From Dermatemys mawii (taxonomy: Eukaryota > Chordata > Testudines > Dermatemydidae): DNA of 64,000 bases. The notes below the pieces were generated by a model. That model was not told where the DNA came from and ran no database searches. It was given only the letters and a program-made list of their open reading frames with translations. Each line of letters begins with the position of its first letter. Within the stretch, counting starts at the first letter, position 1. Location of the stretch: assembly GCA_007922305.1 (NCBI GenBank), contig ML677334.1, forward strand, positions 56,222,720 through 56,286,719, read 5' to 3'. Below, one piece after another: positions 10,761 through 21,466 of the stretch. A program made the position numbers and the translations under genes.

Positions 10761-13009
10761 TACTCAAGGTTTGTGGGTCACTGAATTCCTGAAGAGTGGG
10801 TGAGCAAGAATTACACACATTCCAACTAGTCTAGTTTTGAGAAAAGATAGCTGAAACCCACAGATGAGTCAGATTATGAGCAGATGCCATAGATTACTTT
10901 AATGAGTCCATTTACAAAACTGAAAACTGTGGGTTGAGAAGGTTCTATCCTGACTAAGAACAAAAGTAATGTACCAAATTTTATTAGGATGTGAGAAAAG
11001 ACAGGAACTAGAAAGGATTTTTCAGCAACAATGACTTTTAAGTTAATAAACATTGACTCACACTGCTGCAGTACTGATAAGTACCTACATTACAGCTATT
11101 GTTTAAAAACACTACTAAGGTTTTGTAAAAATTAACAACTAGAAACTGGCAAAAAGGTTTTACTTAAAAAATGACAACCAGATGCTTTTTTAAAACATGT
11201 AGTTATACATGAATAAAACAGAACAAGAATTTTCATAAAGAAATGTGAAATGCCCTGCTATAATTTTGTACTAATCTATTGTAACAACATTTGCCCTCTT
11301 ATTTTATAACTCCACTGATTAAAATCCACTTCAGCTTGCAAGACCAGATTCAATTCCTCCTCCTTCCTCATCCCACATTATCAGATAATGTCTAAAATAT
11401 TTTCTGCTTCTTCCCACACATGATTTCTAAAACTTTTATCTGTTCATATAGCTAAAAGTCTTACCCAGTCTCTTATCAAGTGGAAGAAAAGAGCCTCCTA
11501 AATGACACAACACATTAGATTCACCACCATGACCAACCATTTAAAACTTTTGAACTTTTCCCAATTCGAAAATGTATTCACAAAACCCAACCTAATGAAG
11601 AGGTTAAGAAGTAGTTGTAATATGAAAGCACTACTGCCCCTTCCTGAATCACTCCTTTCCATCCCACTACCCACAAATTGCCATGGTATTGACAGCAGTG
11701 TTACAGGTCCACCTCCACGTGGAAATATTTTTCAAACAATATGGCAAGCAAATATCTTAATTAAAATAATGATAATATTGCACCTAGTTTGATGTGTAAA
11801 AAGAGTGTTTCATGTTTTTGAATGAAAAGAAGTAGGAATGATTGATTCATTTCAGTAAATCACGAGGCTTGGAAGGATTAGATTTTTAGCAGTAAATGTC
11901 TTTTTGACTGTGCACATAAACTAACAAAACTATATTTCCATCATATCAAAATTTATAGATAGGCAAAGAAAAATGCTGCTTGAGAACTTACTAGAGAGTT
12001 TGATTTAAGGATATTTATTTAAATGTTGACGTGATATTGATAATTTGTGTTTTAATTGTTATAAATCTTTAACTTTTTGAATCTCAACATCTACAGTCAT
12101 TAAATAATTGTTGTGTGGCCCCACCATAATTTCAACAATATGTAAATGGATACAAGTAGAAAAAATGCTTACACCAATAATTTTGTGCAGCTGAAAATTT
12201 AAATGGATAAAAATGGGGGGAAATGCTTAAAATTATTAATATCATTTGAGATTATTCAAAAAATAAACACAATTTTTATGTGTAAAAAATAAAAATCAAA
12301 TTCTGCCAAGCCGATATATAGCCTGCAATTTTGGTAAAATGAATACTCAAATCCTTTTCTTCAAACTTGACTTGTTTTGCAGATCTTACCTAGTTTAGGT
12401 AAAAAACAAAGCAAGTCCAAACACTGTATACTGCATTGTAATTTACTGTTCAGAGGGTTGTACAAAAATATCAGTGTCCATTACATATTATGTTATGAAA
12501 GTATCACGTCAGCTCCTCATTCAAGGTTCAGATGAGTTTTGCATTTAAAGTGTGAATTCAATTTAAGAGGCATTACAACCCCGTGCACCAAGTCACAATG
12601 CCACTCACTCGTGTGAGTGAAGTTCTTTCAGCTCATGCACAAATCTCCAACAGTAGGTGAGAGAGCAGAGATACTTCTCACACAGCTGAGACTCATTTTT
12701 CAATTCCCAATGGAGCCAAGGAGAGAAGGGCACTGGGTAAAGAAACCTCTTCCTTCTCCAGCAGTAGGAAGTGAACAGGCTGGGGTGGGAATTTACTTCA
12801 GTGACATGTATGCAAGGGAACATCACTCAGTGTATTTCCCCCTTCTTTCCATTTATTGCCTATTTATTGTTGTTCATGTCAGAAGATAGGGGCCCAGAAG
12901 TATGTGTTTGCCCAGAACCCAGTGATAGCTTAACCTGGCTCTGCAGCTGAGCTTTACCCTTATGATAGAAAGTAGAGATGGATGAAATTTTTTCAGCAAA
13001 TACTTTATT
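10761..13009. other. No gene recognised; AT-rich
   Basis: No recognisable exon, RNA gene or complete element. Frames at 11502-11792 and 12605-12889 overlap on opposite strands or lack motifs. Confidence 0.45.
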
Positions 13010-13340
13010 TGCCAAAGACCTCCCTTATAATCTTTCACCCAATGATTGGGGTACTCTCCTGGGATGTGAGAAATCCAGGTTCAATTCCACCCTCTACCTG
13101 AGAGAGAAAAAGGATTTGAATCTTCCACATTGCAGGAAATAGCCGTAGCCACTGGTCTAGGAGACAGTGTGGCATGAATCTTCCTCAATCTCTTCTGTTG
13201 TAGCTGTTCCATTTTGTATAAAACATTATAAATATTGGAGCAGAGACTTGAATTTGGATCTCTCTCATCCTAGGTGAGTACTCTAACCTGCAGGCTATAG
13301 AGGCATTCTTACTTTTTCCCTGCTCCAATGATTATCCATT
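13010..13340. repeat. Long palindromic (MITE-like) repeat
   Basis: The arm at 13051-13082 (GTACTCTCCTGGGATGTGAG...) is the reverse complement, with a few mismatches, of 13250-13281 (...TCTCATCCTAGGTGAGTAC). CCAATGATT occurs outside both arms. The structure suggests an old foldback DNA element; superfamily unknown. Confidence 0.6.
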
Positions 13341-13639
13341 TTCATTATGAATGACTAAGAATTGCCACTATGTGAATGACATTTTCATAAGACAAGTTTT
13401 TGTCTTAAATTGTTTTGTCAGAAAAAATACCTGCCTGTGAAGCATGGCAGTTCTGTGATGCAGAACTTCATGGCTTCATTCTTCCTGAACCCAGGTGGAC
13501 AAGATGGGCTGGACTGGTTTATACTATGGCAATTTGTATGTATTCTTATTCCTGTGTATTGTTTTTGGGCATCCATAGCATACTCCCCCTGCAGTCCATG
13601 CTGTGAACAAATATCAAGAATATGCACAACTGGCTTGCA

Positions 13640-13870
13640 GTGGGGAGATCTAGATTGGATATTAGAAAAAAAAAATCACTAGGAGGATGGTGAAGCACTG
13701 GAATGGGTTACTAGGGAGGTGGTGGAATCTCCTTCCATGGAGGTTTTTAAGATCAGGCTAGGCAAAGCCCTGGCTGGGATGATTTAGTTGGGGATTGGTC
13801 CTGCTTTGAGCAAGGGGTTGGACTAGATGACTTCCTGAGGTCCCTTCGAACCATGATATTCTGTGATTCA
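13640..13870 (+). mobile_element. CR1 LINE 3' end
   Basis: GGTGAAGCACTGGAATGGGT at about 13689, then GTGGTGGAATCTCCTTCCAT, GGGGATTGGTCCTGCTTTGA, GGTTGGACTAGATGACTTCC and the tail ATATTCTGTGATTCA form a textbook CR1 3' end with few changes. 5'-truncated. Confidence 0.9.
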
Positions 13871-15049
13871 AAGGAAGTGTACAAACACCACACTAGAGAA
13901 CAAGGAGTTAAGGAGTATCTTTGAGACCAGGCAAATCTGCCCAGTCACACCTGTAAAACCTGCATAAGCTGGAGGCAGGGTTTAGAGTGGGGAACACGGT
14001 GAAAGAGCCCTGGATTGGAGCTCAGTGGAGAGGATGGACCCAGGCTCCCCTACTAACTCCTGAAGAGGGGACAACAACCAAAGTCTGTCCCTTGATAGAG
14101 AACATAACTGGAGAAGATCCTGAAGGTGCAAGGGTCTAGACTCCAAAACCCCAACGCAACAGGGAAGTCCTGACTCCTGAAGCCCTTGATGACATCTGAA
14201 GATTTCCACATAATTGGACCCTTTATGTGTATCCTGAAGGGGGTTGACTCAAACAAGTGACCCAGCTATGTGTGAGTCCCTAAAAGGACAGATTCCCACA
14301 TGGCAGATCCATAGAAAGGGGAATGACAACCTGCCATGATGCAGCCTGAACGGTGGGGAGCAGTGCCCATGCATGTTCCCCTTCACATGGCTAAATATAT
14401 TTCATACTGTAAATTAAAAAAAGACATTCTGAGGTCTAAGCAGGTCCAAGATTTAGGGTTTTGGCTTTTTAAAAAGCAAATCTTTTACAAAAACCATAAA
14501 AATAAGTAGAAATGTTTCAATTTTTTAAAATCCCAACTCTTTTTTTTGAAAGACATTAATGTCTCCCTGAAATTTGAACCCAAACACTGGTAACTTAAAC
14601 TAAGTGAAACTGCCATGCAGCAAACTATAAATCAAAGTGAAATAACCATTGTCCAAGTTCAGAGACAAAGTAAACCATATAAATAATACATTCAGTTTTA
14701 AATATTTTAATATTAATAACACTGGTCTACAATTTTTTAGAAGTCGTCTGTTTCACAGATAAAATGTGATATTTATTATGTATTTTGATGTGCTGAATTC
14801 AAATATGACAATTAAAACAACTGATTGGCTACTGTTTCTAAGATATTTAAGTTTTTACATTTTATATCTATGTATATTGTGTAGATAGTAGAGTTTTAAT
14901 CATAAATTGTAAACCTAGGTCTTTTCATGTGTTTATGGTTGCTTTACATGATAATATTTCACCTGTCCTGTTTATGTAACACTTTAAAAATCAGCAAAAG
15001 GGTTTTATAAATAAAATGTATTATGAAACAAAAGGCAAAAAACTATTAT
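13871..15049. other. Unassigned; first half GC-richer, possibly an old LTR element
   Basis: From about 13,900 to 14,370 the sequence is less AT-rich and resembles non-coding LTR-type sequence, but I see no paired ends or target duplication. From 14,370 to 15,049 it is AT-rich with nothing recognised. Confidence 0.3.
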
Positions 15050-15053
15050 GTAC

Positions 15054-15714
15054 TGTGACGGAGTCAGACCAGAAGGATATAGGAGAGTGCTGGAAGGCAG
15101 GTATATTAGTCTCAGGATGTGCAGGTCCTTGTTCCCTGGATAGCCAAACAAAGGCTACTCCAGGCCAATCAAGACACCTGGGGCCAATGAAGAACCTTCT
15201 AGAAAGGAGTAGAAACAGCTAGCCTAATTGGGACACCTGAAGCCAATCAGGGACTGGCTGAAACCAGATAAAAATCTCCCAGTTAGTCAGGTGGGTGTGG
15301 GTGTCAGGAGCTGTGGAAGGAAGTTATGCTGTTGGTGAGACTGAGTGTAGGACAACATATCACACTGAAGGAAGGAAGCCCTGAGGTAAGGGTGAAGTGG
15401 AGTTTGAAGAAGCAGGGACTGCTGTGGGGAAGCAGCCCAGGGAATTGTATTGTGTTTTGTGCCTAAAAGGTCAGCCATCTTAGCTGATACTATTAGGGTC
15501 CCTGGGCTGGAGTCCGGAGTAGAGGGCGGGCCCGGGCTCCCCCCTTTTTTCCATCTTCCATACTGGCCTGTGATGAAGGCAACTCACTAGGTGGTGACTC
15601 TTGCCAATTATACTGAGAAAGGGAGGTCACTCTGGGGCCTAGATGAGTTTCTGAGGCCCCTAAATCTGCCAGGAAGCGCAGGACCCACAAGTACAGACTT
15701 GGAGCTTTGTCACA
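15054..15714 (+). mobile_element. Solo LTR-like insertion, copy 2 (661 bp)
   Basis: Begins TGTGACGGAGTC and ends GCTTTGTCACA, with GTAC directly outside both ends (15050-15053, 15715-15718). It sits in the last part of the minus-strand transposase-like gene, in antisense orientation to it. Its reverse strand is open for about 74 codons, giving the gene a false C-terminus. The close similarity to 540-1199 points to recent activity. No internal retroviral genes are present, so it is either a solo LTR or a short TIR element. Confidence 0.78.
15160..15280 (+). promoter_or_regulatory. LTR promoter: three CCAAT boxes and a TATA-like box
   Basis: CCAAT occurs at 15165-15169, 15184-15188 and 15243-15247, followed by GATAAAAAT at 15267-15275. 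This spacing is typical of a U3 promoter. If active, transcription would run antisense into the transposase-like gene. Confidence 0.55.
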
Positions 15715-17418
15715 GTACATAGTATAGTCCCATTCCGTGTCTACTCGGCGCTTCTTGGCTTGTCTCTTGTATTCATTAAATGGAGCATCTCTTGTCACTG
15801 TCCAGCAATAGTCTGCAAGCATTGATGGGCTCCATTTGCCCTGATAGCGTTTCTCCATTGTTGCAATGTCCTGGTGAAATCGCTCGCCGTGCTCGTCGCT
15901 CACTGCTCCGCAGTTCGGTGGAAAAAAATCTAGATGAGAGTGCAAAAAATGTATCTTTAGTGACATGTTGCAACCAAGGCTTTTGTATGCCTTGAGGAGG
16001 TTTTCCACCAACAACCTGTAGTTGTCTGCCTTGTTGTTTCCGAGAAAATGTATTGCCACTGACTGGAAGGCTTTCCATGCCGTCTTTTCCTTGCCACGCA
16101 GTGCATGGTCAAATGCATCATCTCGAAGAAGTTCACGAATCTGAGGACCAACAAAGACACCTTCCTTTATCTTAGCTTCACTTAACCTTGGAAATTTTCC
16201 ACAGAGGTACTTGAAAGCTGCTTGTGTTTTGTCAATGGCCTTGACAAAATTCTTCATCAGACCCAGCTTGATGTGTAAGGGTGATAACAAAATCTTCCTT
16301 GATTCAACAAGTGGTGGATGCTGAACACGTTTCCTCCCAGGCTCCAATGACTGTCGGAGTGGCCAGTCTTTCTTGATGTAGTGGGAATCTCTTGCACGAC
16401 TATCCCATTCGCAGAGAAAACAGCAGTACTTTGTGTATCCAGTCTGCAGACCAAGCCAGAGAGCAACAACCTTCAAATCACCACAAAGCTGCCACTGATG
16501 TTGGTCATAGTTTATGCACCTCAAAAGTTGTTTCATGTTGTCATAGGTTTCCTTCATATGGACTGCATGACCAACTGGAATTGATGGCAAAACATTGCCA
16601 TTATGCAGCAAAACAGCTTTAAGACTTGTCTTCAATGAATCAATGAAGAGTCTCCACTCATCTGGATTGTGAACGATGTTGAGGGCTGCCATCACACCAT
16701 CGATGTTGTTGCAGGCTACAAGATCACCTTCCATGAAGAAGAATGGGACAAGATCCTTTTGATGGTCATAGAACATGGAAACCCTAACATCACCTGCCAG
16801 GAGATTCCACTGCTGTAGTCTGGAGCCCAATAGCTCTGCCTTACTCTTGGGTAGTTCCAAATCTCTGACAAGGTCATTCAGTTCAGCTTGTGTTATGAGG
16901 TGTGGTTCAGAGGAGGAGGATGGGAGAAAATGTGGGTCCTGTGACATTGATGGTTCAGGACCAGAAGTTTCATCCTCTTCCTCATCTGACTCAAGTGAGA
17001 ATGATTCTGGTGCATCAGGAACCAGCAGTCCTTCTCCATGGGGTATTGGGCATATAGCTGATGGAATGTTTGGATAATGCACAGTCCACTTTTTCTTCTT
17101 TGACACACCTTTCCCAACTGGAGGCACCATGCAGAAGTAACAATTGCTGGTATGATCTGTTGGCTATCTCCAAATCATTGGCAGTGCAAAAGGCATAGAT
17201 TTCCTTTTCCTGTTCAACCACCGGCGAAGATGTGTTGCACAAGTGTTGCAGCATGTGTGTGGGGCCCACCTCTTGTCCTGATCTCCAATTTTGCAGCCAA
17301 AATAAAGGTGATAGGCTTTCTTAACCATAGTGGTTATACTGCGCTTTTGTGATGCAAAAGTCACTTCACCACAAACATAGCAGAAGTTATCTGCACAGTT
17401 CACACAAGTACGAGGCAT
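15715..17418 (-). pseudogene. Transposase-like gene (putative RNase H-fold DDE), one nonsense codon, 3' end cut by LTR
   Basis: The frame begins at ATG 17418 and runs 84 codons to a TAG at 17164-17166. It continues in the same frame: the next ATG is at 17130 and about 471 codons remain before the LTR. The N-terminal part is cysteine-rich (CVNC, CYVCG, then CCNTC...H, later NCYFC), probably zinc-binding. An acidic, serine-rich linker lies at residues 45-75 after 17130. Candidate catalytic positions are D164 (LFIDS), D218 (CGDLK) and E413/E416 (DEHGERFHQD), with C237/C240 in CCFLCEWDSRA. I recognise this motif series from abundant uncharacterised multicopy proteins in arthropod and cnidarian genomes. 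Function as a DNA transposase is inference. The last 74 or so codons of the open frame to 15493 derive from the antisense LTR. The rest is strikingly free of frameshifts. Confidence 0.72.
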
Positions 17419-17551
17419 CTCTGCTCATTTTGGCTAAACAGAAATGTGTCCCTTTGCAAAATCAAACACTGACAAATAAGAGAACACGACACTGTATGAT
17501 TTCTAGAGCTGATATAGGGCAATTTGTTCAGCAGGGTGATGTAAGCTTCGT

Positions 17552-17640
17552 TATGATTGCATCATCCATGACTTCTAGGAATAACATGATGCAATTCATA
17601 TCATGTATGACGCAATACCAGCTTCAGATTGCATCATTCA
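17552..17640 (-). promoter_or_regulatory. Cluster of ATTGCATCA/TGATGCAAT motifs upstream of the transposase-like gene
   Basis: ATTGCATCAT occurs at 17556-17565 and 17629-17638 and in reverse (ATGATGCAAT) at 17587-17596. A variant TGACGCAAT lies at about 17608-17616. TGATGCAAT is the C/EBP-ATF composite element (amino-acid response element type). The sites lie about 140-220 bp upstream of ATG 17418. They could be a host-factor promoter module or transposase-binding repeats near the element's end. Confidence 0.55.
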
Positions 17641-18151
17641 TTTTTTTGCCTAAAAAGCAAGTACTGTCCCAACCCAGTCATAGATTTATTCATAGATCCA
17701 GTCAAAGATGTATTTTAGTCATTTCTGGTTTAAATTGAGATCCCTTCCCTTTATAACTCTCTTATCCTCCGCCATTCCCATGTCAAGGGTCGTATATACT
17801 GACCCAATAGCATATCTTGAAAACTAGAGCCAATCAACAATTTTAAGCATCATTTTCATTCTCAGTGACCCAGAATTAGTAAAGTTTGACTACATTTATT
17901 TCAGAAGCAGTTTGGCTGTAGAGCAGTGTTATCTTTGCAATAGCATTCTGAATGAGACAAGATTGCATTTGTCAAGGCCAGAGAAACAGACATTGCAGTA
18001 ACTGAGACACTAGATGACAGCCTGGATGAGAATTTAAGTTGTGTGAATGGATAGGGAAAGGCCATACTTTAGAGATGTTAATGCAGAAAGAATCTGCTGG
18101 ATTGAGACATGGCATGGCTGCGAGGATCTGGAGAGAGAAGACCAAGTCAAA

Positions 18152-18224
18152 GCCTGGCTAGCTCAGGTAGTAGAGCATCAGACTTTTAATGTGAGTGTCC
18201 AGGATTCATGTCCCTGGCCATGTG
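18152..18224 (+). pseudogene. tRNA-Lys(UUU)-like sequence, degenerate
   Basis: TAGCTCAG...GTAGAGCATCAGACTTTTAAT and then GTCCAGGATTCATGTCCC match the D arm, anticodon arm (anticodon TTT at 18185-18187) and T arm of vertebrate tRNA-Lys-UUU. The 3' acceptor strand does not pair with GCCTGG, and the B box is altered (GGATTCATGTCC). It is a pseudogene or a SINE head, not a working tRNA gene. Confidence 0.7.
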
Positions 18225-18234
18225 ATGCCTTGTT

Positions 18235-18430
18235 AATGGTGGAGGGATTGCTCGGTGGTTTAAGCATTGGCCTGCTAAAACCAGTGTTGTGAGTTCAGTC
18301 CTTGAGGAGGCCACTTAGGGATATGGGTCAAAAATCTGTTGGATGGTTTAATTGAGGATTGGTCCTGCTTTAAGCAGTGGATTGGAGTAGATGATCTCCT
18401 GAGGTCCCTCCTAACCCTGCTATTCTATAA
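18235..18430 (+). mobile_element. Cry I-type SINE with CR1 tail
   Basis: Head GGATTGCTCGGTGGTTTAAG with GCATTGGCCTGCTAAA, B-box-like GTTGTGAGTTCAGTCC, then the CR1-like tail GGATTGGTCCTGCTTTAAGC, GATGATCTCCTGAGGTCCCT and CTGCTATTCTATAA. It follows the tRNA-Lys-like sequence by about 10 bp. AAGACCA occurs before the tRNA-like part (18139-18145) and after the tail (18429-18435). Confidence 0.82.
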
Positions 18431-18435
18431 GACCA

Positions 18436-20394
18436 CAGAATATTTGTTTGGAATATATAATATATATATTTATATTGAAGCTGATAGTGTCCCCTTTAAT
18501 AATATAGGCTGTGTTCTATTGCTAAAGAAACTTTTTTTAATTTTACCAACATGCTGAGTGAGCTGTAGTTCATTCTGGCTTATGCATCATCAATAGAAGT
18601 GTAAAGTGCATTTTAATTGAAGCATCCTCATCAAAGGTGTTGGATGGCAAGTGATGTGTGAAACAGAAAGAACCCAAATAGTGTGAACTTGCAGTGTACA
18701 CTGTTAGATAAAAGGCAGTTAAATAAAGTCCCTGATTCACTTGTAAACTGAGCAGATTTAATCTGGAAGTCACAGAGGGAAGATAAATGTGGTACATGAT
18801 GGATGTCTGACCAGAGTTACACTGTAGCAGTTCCACTGATGAGATATGGATACCACAGGAGCCTCATGTCTTATAGAATGTTAACTGCACACCCCCGTCC
18901 TTAAAAGAAATCCACACCCTATGGCAATAACACATGCTACAATCAACATTTAACATAATTTAAACCCACATCAACTAGAAACTAAGGAGCTACAGCTGGC
19001 ATTGCTACGTTAATAAGTTTCTTTGTTTCTAAATATTACCAGGTGGTCTGAATTCAGTTTGAGTTATTGGAAAGTGGAAGTATTTATAAAATGCAGCGGT
19101 ACTTGCAAAGTGGTATTATTATCCGCTTAGTGTTACTCCAGTATCAGGTAGAATGAGCTCTCCCTTTTAATGAGGAGAGAGGAAGAATGTTGGAACCTGA
19201 AATGTTGAGTGTGGGGAGTGGCAACTGGAGACAGTAAGTTTGCCATGGAAAGACCATCGTAATGAGATAGAGGACAAGCAAGTGAGGAAATGATTCTAAG
19301 AGGCAGAGTATAGACAAGAAAAACAGTGAAAAAGGAAGTAAAAATGAGTTGAAGAAGGGAAAGAGCAGAAGAAAGAACACTAGAAACAGAAACCAAGTGA
19401 GAGCAAAGAGTGTGGCAAGGAAAAAACAAAGAAATCCAACTGAAGAGAGACAGTAAGTGAGCACCTGGATATCACTGACTGCACCATGGGTAAATTTAAA
19501 ATCTATTACCAGTATTTGTGTGGCCCCAACCACCACAGTTCCTGGAACCATGCTAAAATGTTTCCTTCCATTCTTACTACACCCAAAAGACATGTCATAG
19601 TACCTCATGACTGAAGACTTTGAAAGTCATAGATCTGAATGCCTTCTTCATCTATTGCAACATCAACAACTGAGAATTCCTATTTACTGAGGTCTAAAGC
19701 ACTAGAAGAATTCTGATATGCGAACTGGCCTTATCACTTCCCTTTTCTGGAAAAAAAATCATTGAAATGTGATGAGGACATTAATATCAAGAGATGAATT
19801 CTAAAACAAGAGCGAGGTGTTCAAGGGCTGCAGGCAGCTTGGACTTGCTTTGAAAGGCATTTATACTTCCCCCTGCCCCAGTAGCGGATCTAAGCATTTC
19901 CCTGATATTCACAAGGGTGTGGATCCAATTGAAAGATAATTGAGTAGCTGTAATGTAGCGAGTCTAGGATTTTTGACTGAGACACTGGATGAAATTCAGG
20001 GAGGGAAGATGGTGCAGTTAGTCTCTCCTGCATTGCTAGAACTACAGTAGTTTCAGAGAAACACTCTTGGCTCAGACTGATCTTTGCTGATGAGCAAATT
20101 GAGATTTCCTCATAACAAGAAACAGCTGGTTTTGAAGTCAGTTGGAGTATATGTGTTAATCCAATCCTCTACCAGGAACAGTTCTGTGCAGAGTAGTAGC
20201 TTTTTTAAAAGGCTAGAGAAGAAGAGTTTATTGTACAACATTTTCCCACTCTTCTGGCATTTGCTGTGGGATGCTGTCTTCTTGTCTCTAACTGTTCCTT
20301 ACGCCTCTGGAGAAATTCTGTATAACATGTTGCAGAGGAGTTTTTAGTCTCCATCACATTTGTGGCATAGGAATGTAAGGATTTCTTACATCAA
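18436..20394. other. No gene recognised
   Basis: AT-rich at first. A purine-rich tract at about 19,140-19,470 makes long leucine/serine/phenylalanine-rich frames on the minus strand (19133-19608) that I regard as composition artefacts. Confidence 0.45.
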
Positions 20395-20658
20395 GAGTAT
20401 GTCTACATGGTAAATGAAGGTGTGATTGTAGTCTGTGCTAGCTTTTATCTAGCTAGCATGAGTAACAATAATAGCGTACATGTGGAGGCAGAGGCTAGCA
20501 AGCCAAGTACATTCCCAGGATCCTGGGGGACTTGTCCTTAGGTGACTAGCCTGTGCTGAAGCCCTTGCCACCATGTCTTCACTACTATTCTGACCTAGAT
20601 TAACTAGATTAAAGGTAGCACATCTATGCCTAATAACACCTTCACTTGCAATACCCAA
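20395..20658. mobile_element. MITE, GGGTATGTCTACA / GGTGTGATT family, copy A
   Basis: The left end contains AGTATGTCTACATGG and AATGAAGGTGTGATT. The right end reversed contains GGGTATTGCAAGTGAAGGTG followed by TTATT, so the ends are imperfect inverted repeats. It shares the GGTGTGATT block with the elements at 54080-54304 and 59818-60126. Confidence 0.6.
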
Positions 20659-21194
20659 AGTCAATCTGAGGCATCTCCAGACCTGGGCCACTGATGCTCC
20701 ATTCTCTTCCTCCTCCATGGATTTATTTGTTGGACATTCTTAGTGAACCACGCTGATGTAGGAAGACAACACAGAGAGTGCAGTCTGAAAGGTTTGAATT
20801 GATATCTGATCTATCCTTATACCATCAGCATTTGCTTCCCTTCTCCCCACACACCTTGAATAAATTCTTATTAAATAATTAGTTCTGGAGAAGTGTGAGT
20901 CAGGTTACCATACTTATTACTATTCCTGAAGAGTTTGAAACTACGTGTAACAGAAGGGGCTCAGTGCTTTGAAGGATAGATAGAATTAATATTGTCTAGA
21001 TCGTAAAGGAGAAGGTGAAGGGCTTATCTTTTATTTGAAATCTCCTTTTTTTGAATTTTAGGAAATGTAGTTATGTAACATAATGTCACCTTAAATAACA
21101 TTATCTCAGAAGAAATATTGGAAAATTTCTCAGGACTCTAAGAGGTCTGCATGGTTCTGAGCTTGGTAAATTTCTCCAGGAGGAGGAGCTTTCA

Positions 21195-21466
21195 ACCTAA
21201 CATACGCAACTTCAGCTATGTGAATAGCATAGCTGAAGTCGGTGCATCTTAGGCTGACTTGCCATCCTCACGGTGGGAGCGGTCGGCAGCGGGCTCCCCC
21301 GTTGACTCCAGCTTGCGCCTTTTGGCGAGCTGGAGTTTCAGAGTCGACAGGAGTGCCTTTGGCAATCAATTTATTGCATCTTGATGAGACGCAATAAATC
21401 GATTGCCAATAGATCGATCACTACCCACCAATCTGGCGGGTAGTGAAGACATGCCCTAAAATAGGC
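21195..21466 (-). mobile_element. CpG-rich hairpin MITE, one end missing
   Basis: It matches 58472-58757 in opposite orientation: ACTTCAGCTATG...CATAGCTGAAGT at 21210-21240, GACTCCAGCTTGCGCC...GAGCTGGAGTTTC, then AATCAATTTATTGC...GCAATAAATCGATT, and the right end GTAGTGAAGACATGCCC followed by TAA. The left terminal repeat is missing. Confidence 0.75.

Noticed and set aside
15493..15714. C-terminal 74 residues of the transposase-like open frame
   Set aside because: These codons are read from the inserted LTR, not from the transposase gene; the same sequence occurs at 540-760 without the gene.
540..15714. The two LTRs as 5' and 3' LTR of one provirus
   Set aside because: They are in opposite orientation, each has its own GTAC flanks, and one is nested in a hAT element.
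18152..18224. Functional tRNA-Lys gene
   Set aside because: The acceptor stem does not pair and the B box is altered.
19133..19608. 98- and 154-codon minus-strand frames with hydrophobic stretches
   Set aside because: They arise from a purine-rich plus strand (pyrimidine-rich codons for L, S, F); no start context, domain or conserved motif.
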